Of a stretch of 64,000 nt of DNA, positions 19,157 through 28,922 are shown one piece after another. The first letter of the stretch is position 1. The number at the start of each line of letters is the position of its first letter. A program made the translations under genes and the position numbers. The notes under the pieces were generated by a model. The model ran no database searches and had not been told where the DNA came from. It saw nothing but the letters and a program-made list of their open reading frames with translations. Source of the DNA: CAVVEQ01 sp963828855 (GTDB lineage Bacteria > Chloroflexota > Anaerolineae > Anaerolineales > Anaerolineaceae); the NCBI GenBank assembly GCA_963828855.1, contig CAWHGB010000002.1, positions 248,001 to 312,000 of the forward strand. The letters run 5' to 3'.

Positions 19157-19441
19157 TTACCCGCCAGCTAGAACAGACATGAGGATAAGTTGCCCGTTCT
19201 CCTCTGGCGAATTATCCAACTCTGATGGTTTGATCATTCGCTTGCCATCCAGGTTGAACATACTGGATCCAATGAATGTGTTTTTCTGAGTATCGATCAG
19301 CTGCCCATTAAATTGTGGAAATTTTAAAGATAACTCGCGAATCACATCCCGGTAGCTGCCTTTGGCCGGGATACTGATTTGTGCCTTTGATACCCCCGAA
19401 AGGACACGTGAAACCCCGATGAATTCTACATCGATATTCAT
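19157..19441 (-). CDS. MoaD/ThiS-like sulfur-carrier protein (AOR1-linked)
   Basis: Small ubiquitin-fold protein (94 aa from the ATG at 19441) ending in LMSVLAGG; the C-terminal Gly-Gly is what MoaD-type carriers use to hold sulfur for pterin cofactor synthesis. The frame extends to 19516, but the added residues do not look like the family. It is the first gene of the redox operon, directly before AOR1, so it likely serves that enzyme's tungstopterin. There is no clear ribosome site at this start. Confidence 0.8.
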   Translation of the reverse strand: MNIDVEFIGVSRVLSGVSKAQISIPAKGSYRDVIRELSLKFPQFNGQLIDTQKNTFIGSSMFNLDGKRMIKPSELDNSPEENGQLILMSVLAGG

Positions 19442-19561
19442 GCAAATATTAATTCTACCAGTTTTTCCTATCTGGCAAACCTGTATAAATACCCTCACTT
19501 CATATACACTTGTCATAGTATTTGGATAATATTTGTGTTAATTGATCAAATTTCTATGGTT

Positions 19562-19590
19562 TTGAATCATAATAGAAAATCTGCTATAAA
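19562..19590 (+). promoter_or_regulatory. Promoter of the second AOR operon
   Basis: TTGAAT (19562-19567), 17-base spacer, TATAAA (19585-19590), followed by GGAGGA just before the ATG at 19623. It sits in the 181-base divergent gap (19442-19622) between the two AOR operons. I could not find an equally good promoter on the minus strand, only AT-rich sequence. Confidence 0.65.
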
Positions 19591-19622
19591 TATTGTAGAA
19601 ATCTCTCGTACTGGAGGATCCT

Positions 19623-20024
19623 ATGCGTCTTTATGTCGAAAACGAGAAATGCTCAGGTTGCAGAGCCTGCCTGGTCGCATGCTCTTTGAATCTATTCGGA
19701 GAAAATAATCCCAAAAAAGCAGCCCTTACCCTCATCCCTCAATTCCCGGAACCGGGAGTTTATGAAATGAAGGTTTGCACACAATGCGGTGAATGTGCAG
19801 CCGTATGCCCCACGGATGCCATCAAACAGAGTGTGAATGGCTCTTATTACGTGGAATTCACTGAGTGCATCTTGTGCGAAGCCTGCGTCCCTGTTTGCCC
19901 TGAGGGAGTTATGTACCTGGATAACCACCTCGCACAGACCGCCTGGAAATGCGATCTTTGTGGCGATTGCGTGTTGGTTTGCGGAACAAGTGCTCTTTCA
20001 ATTTCAAATCAGCAATTGGCATAG
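19623..20024 (+). CDS. Ferredoxin-like electron-transfer subunit (AOR2-linked)
   Basis: 133 residues with four Cys motifs: CSGCRACLVAC, CTQCGECAAVCP, CILCEACVPVCP and CDLCGDCVLVC. It matches the small Fe-S subunits that accompany AOR-family enzymes in bacteria. It is first in its operon and ends 10 bases before the AOR2 start. It probably passes electrons from AOR2 to free ferredoxin or another acceptor. No signal peptide. Confidence 0.9.
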   Translation: MRLYVENEKCSGCRACLVACSLNLFGENNPKKAALTLIPQFPEPGVYEMKVCTQCGECAAVCPTDAIKQSVNGSYYVEFTECILCEACVPVCPEGVMYLDNHLAQTAWKCDLCGDCVLVCGTSALSISNQQLA

Positions 20025-20034
20025 GGAGTTACTT

Positions 20035-21866
20035 ATGAACGGATATGGCGGTTCAATCTTGCGAGTAAATCTCACCTCAGGCAAAATCCTCAAATCACCC
20101 ACTCCTCCTGATCTTGCAAGGAATTACATAGGTGGTCGTGGTTTTGGTGCCTACCTGCTCTTCACAGAGGTTTCCCGAATTCGCTGATCCCCTTGGACCG
20201 GAGAATAAGCTCATCCTATCCACCGGACCCCTTTCAGGGTTGATGATCCCAGGTGCTGGAAAGATGGATTTCACCACAAAATCTCCGCTTACCAACGGGT
20301 ATGCCAGCTCCTCCCTTGGCGGGATGCTTACAGCAGAATTGAAATATGCGGGAATCGATTCGATCATTTTCGAAGGAATCAGTCCCAGCCCGGTTTACTT
20401 GATTGATCGAAGATGACCAAGTAAAACTTCTGGATGCTTCGGAATATTGGGGTCAGGGTACTATCACAGTTGAAAAAGCACTCAAGGAAAAATATGGCGA
20501 GGACTACCAGGTGGCTGTGATCGGTCCTGGCGGGGAAAACCTGGTTCCGTTTGCGTCCATCAATCATGATTACGGTCGCCAGGCTGGCCGAGGGGGTGTT
20601 GGCGCTGTGATGGGATCTAAAAAACTCAAAGCCATCGTCGTGCATGGTACAAAAGCCATCCCTGTCGCAGACACCGAAAGTTACAGGAAATCTGGCCAGG
20701 AATTATTCAAAGCATGTAAAGAAGCTGAAGGACTCGTCCCCTGGCAAAGATATGGAACGACCATTGTCACAAGCTGGTGCGACGAAGTCGGCGCCCTGCC
20801 AACTCGAAATTTCAGCTCGGGTCACTTTTCGGAGGGAAAAGGTCTTTATGGCCCGGTCATGAGAGAAAAGATCGTCATCACCGATAAAGGCTGTTTCGGC
20901 TGCCCCTCCCCTTGCGGTAAATACAGTCGTTCTAAAAAATACAAATCAAACGTCGAAGGTCCCGAATATGAAACCATTGGCATGCTCGGGTCGAACGTGG
21001 GAATCTCAGATATCGAGGATGTAGCAGAAGCGAACCGTTTGTGTGATGATTTGGGGATCGACACGATCAGCACTGGCGGGGTGATCGGCTGGGCTATGGA
21101 GTGTTATCAAAAGGGATTGATCACCACTGCGGATACGGATGGTTTAGCTCTTGAATTTGGGAATGTTCCCATCGTTTTTGAATTGATTCGTAAGATCGCA
21201 TATAAGGAGGGGGTTGGCAAACTCCTTTCGCAAGGTGTGAAAAAAGCATCCGAGATTACTGGAAAAGGAAGTGAGAATTTCGCCATCCACGTCAAGGGGA
21301 TGGAGCAATCAGCTTATGCCACCCATAATGCTACGGCGATGCTTCTGGCTTATATGACTTGCGATGTCGGTGCGCATCATAACCGTTCCTGGGCAATTAC
21401 CTACGATCTGCAGGTTGGCCGTGACTTGATTGTCCCCGAAAAGGTTGCCCGGATCATCTGGTTGCAGAACTTTCGTCCCATGTTCGATGTTCTCGGCTCC
21501 TGCCGGCTTCAATGGGTGGAACTCTCTATCGAGCGTGATCTTTATGTTCCTGCTCTGGAGGCAATTACTGGAGTCCATCGCACGTGGGAGGATTTGGAAA
21601 AAGTCGGAGAAAAGATCTGGAATCTCACCCGGCTTTTCTGGATCCGTGAAAATCCCGGTTTTAACCGCTCTTGGGATCTCCCCTCCCCTCGTTTCTACAC
21701 CGAGCCGCCCATGGATGGACCGACTGCTGGCCAGATTACCAAATATGAGGATGTTCAAAAATTGCTGGATATGTATTACGAACAGCGGGGTTGGGATCCG
21801 AACGGCATACCAAAGCTAGATACTTTGAAAAAACTTGAATTGGGAGAATTCGCTATTTCGTCATGA
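20035..21866 (+). CDS. Aldehyde:ferredoxin oxidoreductase family protein (AOR2), two frameshifts
   Basis: Second tungstopterin oxidoreductase, about 610 residues. The N-terminus (GYGGSILRVNLTSG, GGRGFGAYLLF) starts at an ATG with AGGGAG upstream. The frame changes at a TTT run near 20173-20175 (one extra T), continuing as EFADPLGPENKLIL, and again near 20400-20405, continuing as IEDDQVKLLD. The remainder is whole: YGRQAGRGGVGAVMGSKKLKA, and the cluster Cys motif CFGCPSPC. It differs widely from AOR1, so the two are old paralogues, not a recent copy. Substrate unknown. Confidence 0.88.
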
Positions 21867-21875
21867 GTATATTCA

Positions 21876-22103
21876 ATGCAGACATCTGAATTGCGTCCCA
21901 AGGGAATGTTGAAGCAATATATCGGTGGCAGGGAGTGCATTGAAGTTCCCAGTGGAATCACTCTCAGGGATGCATTATCCAACTGCGGAATTCCCCCGGA
22001 TCTGGTCGCAATGGCATTTATTGATCAGAAACCTCTAAGCAAGGATGAAATCGTCCGACCGGGACAGACTATCGAGCTGGTTGCTGTGATAGGCGGAGGC
22101 TGA
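21876..22103 (+). CDS. MoaD/ThiS-like sulfur-carrier protein (AOR2-linked)
   Basis: 75 residues with the ubiquitin-like pattern IEVPSGITLRDAL and a C-terminal GGG. It follows AOR2 by 9 bases. As with AOR1, a dedicated small carrier accompanies the tungstoenzyme; this fits a role in cofactor sulfuration, though none of the pterin-synthesis enzymes are in the window. Confidence 0.82.
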   Translation: MQTSELRPKGMLKQYIGGRECIEVPSGITLRDALSNCGIPPDLVAMAFIDQKPLSKDEIVRPGQTIELVAVIGGG

Positions 22104-22111
22104 ACCATAAT

Positions 22112-23972
22112 TTATTCTTTTTCAAGCATCAATTCTTTTGACTTCTTGGTTTGTTTTCCGCGCTCTTCAGTATTCAGGATCCGCTTGCGGATTCGGATAT
22201 TTTGAGGGGTGACTTCCAGCAATTCGTCGTCAGCGAGATATTCGATAGCTTCATCCAGGCTCATCTGGCGAGGCGGGACCAGGCGGATTTCGATATCTTT
22301 ATTTGAAGAGCGCATATTCGTAAGGTGCTTCTTCTTGCAAACATTCACCATTAAGTCGGTTGGACGGGCGGTTTCGCCAACGACCATTCCTTCATAGACT
22401 TCTACTCCTGCCCCAATAAAAAGAGTTGCACGTTCCTCTGCATTTTTCAACCCGAATGTATAAGTTGTCCCTGTCTCCCAGGCGACTACTGAACTTGTGG
22501 TTCTCGAGACGATGGGTCCAGCCATAGGTCCATAGGAATCGAAAATCGAATTCATAACACCTGTTCCATGGGTTGCAGTTAGAAACTGGTACCGAAAACC
22601 CAGAATTCCTCTTGTAGGTACAAGGTAACGAATATGGACGGTGTTATCCGGCATATTAAGCATATCAAGCATCTTTCCCCGACGGGAGCCAAGCATCTCT
22701 ACTACGGTGCCAACTGTCTCCGCGCTTGTCTCGATCTGCAATTCCTCGTAGGGTTCAAGAGTTTCCCCTGATTCATTGATGTGGAAGATTGCCTCGGGCC
22801 GGGAAACTTCAAATTCATATCCTTCCCTTCTCATGGTCTCGATTAGGATCGCCAGATGAAGCTCTCCCCTCCCTGAGACAGTGAAAGTATCCGGCCTTTC
22901 GGTCTCCTCCACCCTGAGGGCAACATTATTTTTTAGTTCATCAAATAACCTTTCGCGCAGCTTGCGGGAAGTTCCCCACTTCCCTTCTCTCCCTGTGAAA
23001 GGAGATGTGTTCACTCCAAAGGTCATTTTTACGGTCGGTTCCTCCACGGTAATGGGAGGTAATGATACCGGGTTTTCCGGGTCAGCCAGAGTTTCTCCAA
23101 TTGCTATCCCTTCCAAACCTGCAAGCGCAATTATCTCCCCGGCTTCTGCAGATTCCACCTCAACTTTATCCAAACCCTGGTGTACATATAAGTATCGAGC
23201 TCTTTCTTTTAGTACCTGACCCTCAACCGTGATACGAGCCAGTTCCTGCCCGGCGGTGATCCTTCCCCTGAAGATCCTGCCCACAGCTGTAACCCCTCGA
23301 TAATCATCGTAACCTAGATTGGTGACCAACATTTGCAAGGGAGCATCCGGGTCAACTTCCGGAGCAGGGATGTTATCCAGGATGGCGTCAAAAAGCGGTT
23401 GTAGATTGGGTCCAAGTTCCTGCGACGAACCAGCCTGTCCTGTGATCGCGTTAGCGTAAATGATGGGAAAATCGGCCTGGTGGTCGCTGGCACCCAGTTC
23501 GACGAAAAGATCGAAGGTCGAATTTATGGATCGATCAGGTTCGGCGTCCTTTCGGTCCATTTTGTTAATTACAACAATAGCCTTGTGACCCATTGCGAGG
23601 GCTTTCTTCAGCACAAACCGGGTTTGTGCCATGGGTCCTTCAGCAGCGTCCACTAAAAGGAGGACACCATCCACCATGTTCATCACCCGCTCCACCTCAC
23701 CCCCAAAATCGGCATGCCCGGGGGTATCCACGATATTGATCTTGACGAAATTTCCGTCCCGATCAGGGATTGTGATGGCAGTATTCTTTGCCAGAATTGT
23801 GATTCCTCGTTCGCGTTCCAAATCATTGGAATCCATTACCCGCACAGCTACCTGCTGGTTTTCCCGGAAGACTTTTGCCTGTTTGAGCATCCCATCCACA
23901 AGGGTGGTTTTCCCATGATCGACGTGTGCGATGATGGCGATATTTCTGATGATCTTTACGTTTTGCTAGCAT
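22112..23972 (-). CDS. typA: Translational GTPase TypA/BipA, N-terminal frameshift
   Basis: Ribosome-binding GTPase of the EF-G type used in stress and in ribosome assembly. About 619 residues. G1 (HVDHGKTTLVDGML) is read in one frame and is preceded by MLAKRKD in another: one extra base near 23950 separates the ATG (23972, with a good AAGG/AGGAA region upstream) from the P-loop. The rest is unbroken: switch region RGITI, G3 DTPGHADFGG, G4 NKMDR, then the EF-G-like domains and the TypA C-terminal domain. Without the repair the gene would wrongly start at 23899 and lack its P-loop. Confidence 0.93.
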
Positions 23973-24003
23973 TTCCTGCACCTTCTTTATTGATTACAAC
24001 AAC

Positions 24004-24035
24004 CAACGACCCCGGGACTTCAACCGAGGTCGTTG
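24004..24035. repeat. Inverted repeat between typA and the patatin gene
   Basis: Perfect 8-bp arms, CAACGACC and GGTCGTTG, 16 bases apart, in the 131-base divergent gap. There is no T run on either side, so it is not a typical terminator; it could be an operator or leader hairpin for typA. Confidence 0.4.
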
Positions 24036-24091
24036 ATGAATCTTATCAGAAACTGGTTCACCTGAATAGGGTCGCCCGTTGAACCACTGTA

Positions 24092-24103
24092 TATAATTAT
24101 ACT
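24092..24103 (+). promoter_or_regulatory. -10 element placing transcription start at the patatin ATG
   Basis: TATAAT at 24092-24097 followed by only six bases before the ATG at 24104, with no Shine-Dalgarno sequence. The geometry predicts a leaderless mRNA. No clear -35 box. Confidence 0.45.
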
Positions 24104-24947
24104 ATGAAGAAAGAGCGAAAGAAAATTGCTCTGGCATTGAGTGGTGGTGGTGCCAGGGGGATAGCACAAATCGGGGTCTTGAAAGCCTTCCACGAAGCTG
24201 GGATTAGCTATCAATATATTTGTGGAACGAGTTTCGGCGGACTCGTTGGAGCAGCACTTGGCCGTTGGGATCACTCCACAGGAGCTCGAAAAAGAAGCCC
24301 TAAGGATCTCGAAAACTAGTGAATTCATTCGTCTATTGGACCCCAACCCTTTACGGCGCGGTTTCCTGGAAGGCAACCGAGTTAAAGCATATATTGAAAA
24401 ATTGCTTGGCAGCAATCCCGAATTTGAATCATTGAAAATTCAGCTCACTATGGTTGCTGTGGATCTGGCTACTGGTTCCGAGGTCCTTCTGAATTCAGGC
24501 GATCTATTGAGTGCAGTTTTTGCCACAATTGCCATTCCTGGGATATTTAATCCGGTCGAATTCCAGGGAAAGATGCTGGTCGATGGAGGGGTTCTTAATA
24601 ACCTTCCCGTTGATCATGCCCGCGCAACCGGAGCGGATCTGGTCATCGCTGTCAATGTTCAGCCCAGGGTGGGTTCAGACAATCGGTGGGATTATTCCAG
24701 ATCCTCAAACCGACTTATTCCAGCATCTTTAATTAGTATGTACCGGGCAGAGATTATCCAATCGAGCTGGATGACCAGGATGAAATTGATCAACAATCCT
24801 CCGGATGTTTTAATTCACCCTGATATCCCGGATGAGATCGACTCTCTATTTGGTTTTCGATATGCCAAAGAAATTCTTAGAGCTGGGGATGTTGCAGCGA
24901 AGAATGCCATTCCTTCCATAATGGCGCTTTTAGGAAATAACCCATAG
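24104..24947 (+). CDS. Patatin-like phospholipase, one frameshift
   Basis: Lipid acyl hydrolase with a Ser-Asp dyad, about 280 residues. The oxyanion loop GGGARG follows the first strand, the nucleophile elbow is GTSFGG, and the catalytic Asp sits in DGGVLNNLP. The frame changes at about 24260 (CTTGGCCG; one G too many), where GAAL should run straight into AVGITPQELEKEAL. No signal peptide or membrane segment. It is 19 bases before glpK, so a shared transcript is likely. Confidence 0.88.
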
Positions 24948-24966
24948 ATTTCTGAGAGGATCCAAC

Positions 24967-26465
24967 ATGTCCAGATACATCGGTGCTATCGACCAGGGAA
25001 CCACTTCCACCCGTTTCATCGTTTTCGATCAATCCGGAAAGATCATCGCAATTGACCAGAAGGAACATCGCCAGATTTTCCCCAAACCTGGCTGGGTGGA
25101 GCATGATCCTAATGAGATCTATCAAAATACGTTGACCGTTATTCAAAATGCCCTTCGTAAATCCAATCTATCAATTGCAGATATTGCAGCTCTTGGTATC
25201 ACCAACCAACGTGAGACGGTGGTTTTTTGGGATAAATCATCGGGAAAACCAATCGGAAATGCAATTGTCTGGCAGGATACCCGTACAGACCTGATATGCC
25301 AGTCTCTATCTGGTTCAATTGGGTTGAATCGTTTCCGTGAAAAAACAGGCTTGCCCTTGGCAACTTATTTTTCAGGACCAAAGATCATGTGGGCGTTGAA
25401 GAATAACCCCGAAATTCAAAAACTCTTTGATCTGGGTACTCTTGCAGTGGGAAATATTGATTCCTGGTTGATCTGGAAATTAACTGGTGGAAATCGCGGT
25501 GGTATCCATATTACTGATGTAACCAATGCCTCCCGCACCCTTCTCATGAATCTGACCACAATGGATTGGGATCCTGAAATCATGAAAGAGATGGGATATC
25601 GCGAAGTTAATCCTTCCTGAAATAAAATCATCATCTGAAATGTATGGCTATGCGCATTTTGAAAATACAGAGATTCCCATAGCTGGAGATCTTGGGGATC
25701 AACAGGCAGCTCTGTTCGGACAGGTTTGCTATGAATCCGGAGATGCGAAAAACACGTACGGGACTGGTTGCTTTATGCTGATGAATACTGGAACTTCACC
25801 AGTTCAGAGCCATCATGGCCTGCTCACGACGGTGGGTTATAAACTTGGGACTTCCAAACCTGTTTACTGCCTGGAAGGATCTATCGCAATCGCCGGAGCT
25901 TTGGTCCAATGGCTGCGGGATAACCTGGGTATCATCGAGAAATCCGAGGATATTGAACCCCTTGCGCGAACCGTTGAAGATAACGGAGGGATTTATTTTG
26001 TACCCGCTTTTTCCGGACTTTTTGCTCCTTACTGGCGAAGCGATGCCCGTGGAATCATTGTTGGTATGACTCGCTATATCCACCGCGGTCATATCGCCAG
26101 GGCTGTTCTCGAAGCTACTGCTTATCAAACCAGGGAAGTTTTGGATGCCATGGAAGCTGATTCAGGAGTTGAACTCACTTCGCTTAAAGTGGATGGAGGA
26201 ATGGTCGGGAATGAATTATTGATGCAATTCCAGTCGGATATTTTGGATGTTCCGGTGGTTCGCCCCCGCATTATGGAAACTACCGCTTTGGGAGCTGCCT
26301 ATGCTGCCGGCCTGGCTGTTGGATATTGGCAAAACCTTGATCAACTCCGCATGAACAATGGTCCAAATCAACGGAATGGCAACCAAAGATGCTAAAACAT
26401 CGACCCGGACATGACTATTCCAGGGCTGGAAGAAAGCAGTCACCCGAACCCTGGATTGGATCTGA
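24967..26465 (+). CDS. glpK: Glycerol kinase, three frameshifts
   Basis: Phosphorylates glycerol to glycerol 3-phosphate. The repaired length is about 498 residues, the family norm. The N-terminus has the phosphate-binding DQGTTSTR, then NQRETVVFWD and WQDTRT. One extra A near 25605-25608 breaks the frame before EMYGYAHFEN; the second part has TYGTGCFML and DGGMVGNELLMQ. The C-terminus needs two more changes (about 26355-26360 and 26425-26435) to reach the typical ending WKKAVTRTLDWI and the TGA at 26465. No transporter gene (glpF) is adjacent. Confidence 0.9.
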
Positions 26466-26492
26466 TCATCAATTAATCGTGCATGATTCTTC

Positions 26493-26520
26493 TTGACATT
26501 AATCATCGCCAGGATATAAA
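26493..26520 (+). promoter_or_regulatory. Strong promoter of the L25 gene
   Basis: Consensus TTGACA (26493-26498), 16-base spacer, TATAAA (26515-26520). A second TATAAT at 26546-26551 lacks a -35 box. Confidence 0.75.
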
Positions 26521-26529
26521 ATCCATCCT

Positions 26530-26569
26530 CGTGCCGCGGGCACGTTATAATTCATGCGGTTATACCGCA
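26530..26569 (+). promoter_or_regulatory. Two small hairpins in the L25 leader
   Basis: CGTGCC-GCG-GGCACG (26530-26544) and TGCGGT-TAT-ACCGCA (26555-26569), both perfect 6-bp stems with 3-base loops, lie in the roughly 100-base untranslated leader. They may control the ribosomal protein gene, but no known leader motif was recognised. Confidence 0.45.
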
Positions 26570-26627
26570 GTTTCGTAGAGTGAAGGTAACCCAAAAAAAG
26601 GGTGAGAGGCGCTCGAAAGAAGGAAAA

Positions 26628-27386
26628 ATGGATAAAGTTGTGATTAATGCAGTTCCCCGAACGATCAGGGGAAAACAGGTCGGGGTTTTACGCAGGGAAG
26701 GAAAGCTTCCCGCTGTGATATATGGGCATCATTTTGATTCCACACCCATTACGTTGGATCTCAAAGAAGCCTCCAAAATTCTTGGCTCTGTCACCTCCAG
26801 TAGTATCATCACCATTTCCCTGGAAGGAAAAGAACACGCCACACTGGTTCGGGAGAAACAGAAGGATTACCTCCGCAATTCTCTCAAGCATGTGGATTTT
26901 CAGGTGGTTTCGCTTACGGAAAAAATACGCACCAACGTTGCCATCGAGCTTGTTGGTGTTGCTCCTGCAGTCAAGGATTACAACGGTGTTCTAGTGACCG
27001 GCATGAATGAGATTGAGGTTGAATGTTTCCCTCAGGATCTTCCGGATCGAATTGTTGTCGACCTTTCCGTTCTGGCCAAGATCGGTGATGCATATTACGT
27101 TAAGGATATTGTGCTGTCGGATAAAGTGATCCTTCACGAGGATTTAAACGAAATGATCGTTCACGTTACCCACCCGGTAGTCGATGAGGTGGTTGTAGAG
27201 GAAGTTGTTACCGGATTGGAAGAACCCGAAGTGATCGAAAAAGGTAAGAAGGAAGAAGAATTACCGGAAGAGAGAATAAATAATCTCTCCATCGGATTTT
27301 CAGGGCTGCCAGATCACGGCAGCCCTTTTTATTTCCAATCAGTGCTTGTCATTATTATTGGGTTTTCAAGTAAATTCAGAATTTAA
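26628..27386 (+). CDS. rplY: 50S ribosomal protein L25 (Ctc form)
   Basis: Binds 5S rRNA. The L25 domain (AVPRTIRGKQVGVLRREGKLPAVIYG) is followed by the TL5/Ctc C-terminal beta domain and an acidic tail. The ATG at 26628 has AAGGA ahead of it; an in-frame codon at 26580 would add an unlike N-terminus. As read, the frame runs through the terminator hairpin to 27386. Loss of one base near 27271 would place TAA at 27277-27279 right after LPEE, which I think is the true end, giving about 217 residues, the usual size. Confidence 0.9.
   Translation: MDKVVINAVPRTIRGKQVGVLRREGKLPAVIYGHHFDSTPITLDLKEASKILGSVTSSSIITISLEGKEHATLVREKQKDYLRNSLKHVDFQVVSLTEKIRTNVAIELVGVAPAVKDYNGVLVTGMNEIEVECFPQDLPDRIVVDLSVLAKIGDAYYVKDIVLSDKVILHEDLNEMIVHVTHPVVDEVVVEEVVTGLEEPEVIEKGKKEEELPEERINNLSIGFSGLPDHGSPFYFQSVLVIIIGFSSKFRI
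27302..27331 (+). terminator. Intrinsic terminator after L25
   Basis: Perfect 9-bp stem AGGGCTGCC / GGCAGCCCT with a 7-base loop, then TTTTTAT. Confidence 0.9.
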
Positions 27387-27444
27387 TAAATATCCGTGCG
27401 GCCACAAGTCGGGGTAAAGTATTAATCCGATAATTGGGAATATT

Positions 27445-28025
27445 TTAATTCTCAATGATTAATTCCAGGAAACGGGTTAATATCCTGGCTGTAATTCCCC
27501 ACACCAATTCCCCCTCGAATTCCTTGTAAAACAGAACTTTTTCGACAGAACCATTTGTTCGGATATAGTCCCGTTCTTCATAATTACGATTATCGGCAAG
27601 CCAATTTATTCCAATTGAAAACACTTTGTCCACTTCTTCGACTGCGATCTTGATCTGAAAAGGATAGTTCTAGCAGCCCGACCACTGGAGTGATCAGGTA
27701 ATTACTGATGGATGGAAAAGGATCCATTCTGCCGAGAATTTGAATTTTTTTTGCAGGGATCCCAATTTCCTCTTCTGTTTCCCGAAGAGCAGTTGCTTCC
27801 AGATCTTTATCGATCCATTCAAATGCCCCTCCCGGGAAGGATACCTGTCCTTTGTGATCTTGAACATTCTGGCTTCGCCGGGTAAAAAGGACTTGCCATT
27901 CTCCTCTCTCCCGAAATAATGGTATCAGTACAGCAGCTTTTATACGGTGGTCATCCTTTATTAATTGTTGTACTCGCGGTAGTGGAGAGCTTCTTCTTAA
28001 TTTCATCGACTGTAATGAGCTTCAT
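27445..28025 (-). CDS. CoA pyrophosphatase-like Nudix hydrolase (NudL type), frameshifted
   Basis: Nudix hydrolase with the NudL-type signature LFTRRSQNVQDHKGQVSFPGG followed by the Nudix-box end ALRETEEEIGI; such enzymes split coenzyme A or its esters. The frame changes near 27660-27668 (one extra base), after which KIAVEEVDKVFSIGINW continues to 27445. The N-terminus probably begins at the ATG 28025 (MKLITVDEIKKKLS) with another indel near 27975-27990; an in-frame ATG at 28006 gives a shorter, less family-like start. Repaired length is about 193 residues. Confidence 0.8.
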
Positions 28026-28068
28026 AATCGAATTTCAGTTTTCGACTGCACCTAGATTTGTATCATCT

Positions 28069-28922
28069 TCAATGATTATGGGTCGGAATATTATCTTCGT
28101 CTTCTCCAATGTTCAGGTTCCGCATCTCAATTGGGGAAAGAAAGGGTCGGGCGAAGATCAAAAATCCGGTGTGCGCCACCATCCTATCCACAGGTCTAAA
28201 CCTCTCCGGTTCCGGTTTGTAATAGCGGATCAAAATTTCAACCACTTCGATAAATGAAAAATAAATTATGACGCAGTTCAGGCAATAACCGGATCACCTG
28301 GTTCATCGTTGGAAGGATGGTTCCAAAGAAACCGCCAGGTTTCAACGCTGATCTTAACCTGAACAAGGTAATCATAGGGATTGGGTACATCAAGGAATAA
28401 TGCGTCCACTTGGTCTCATCAAACCCATCGGATATATTCCGGATGTTAAATGTCACTCTCTCCGAAAGGCCAAATTTTTCAATATTCTTAATCGCGGTTT
28501 TTTGCTGCTCCTCACGATAGTCGTAGGAAAATATATGTCCCTCTTTGCCTACGGAATAAGCGAATGCGGTTGTCAATCCTCCCGAACCGGTACCAGCTTC
28601 GATTACCCTAGCGCCAGGACCGATGCCGAGCGTAATCATAATAAAACCGATATCTTTCGGGTACATGATTTGCGTTGATCGCGGAATTCCCCGAATCAAA
28701 TCAGCAAGGGAGGGTTGGAGTAGGTAAAATGGGTTTCCTTTATGACTGGATGTTTTCGTTCCCCATGGTTTTCCGATCAGATCGTTGTGTTGGATAACCC
28801 CCCTATGGGTATGCAGGACGCCATCTTTCTGCAATTGTAATGATGATGTGCTTATATCCCACACCCACCAATTCGACCAAATCACCTTCATTTGCTTCAG
28901 CGTTCGAATTATTCCAGATCAT
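28069..28922 (-). CDS. trmI: tRNA (adenine-58-N1) methyltransferase, four indels
   Basis: Methylates A58 in the tRNA T-loop. The fold begins with the small N-terminal domain (EGDLVELVGVGYKH) and THRGVIQHNDLIGKPWG; the SAM motif VIEAGTGSGGLT is intact. True start is the ATG at 28922, overlapping the peptidase stop as ATGA. Frame changes occur near 28845 (extra A), near 28405 (missing G, out-of-frame stretch reads DALFLDVPNPYDYL), near 28360 (extra A, frame restored at SALKPGGFFGT) and near 28255, after which EVVEILIRYYKPEPERFRP leads to the TGA at 28069. About 284 residues, normal for TrmI. Confidence 0.85.

Noticed and set aside
19541..19560. TTGATCAA palindrome in the divergent AOR gap as an FNR-type site
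   Set aside because: An FNR/CRP site needs half sites separated by four bases; here they touch.
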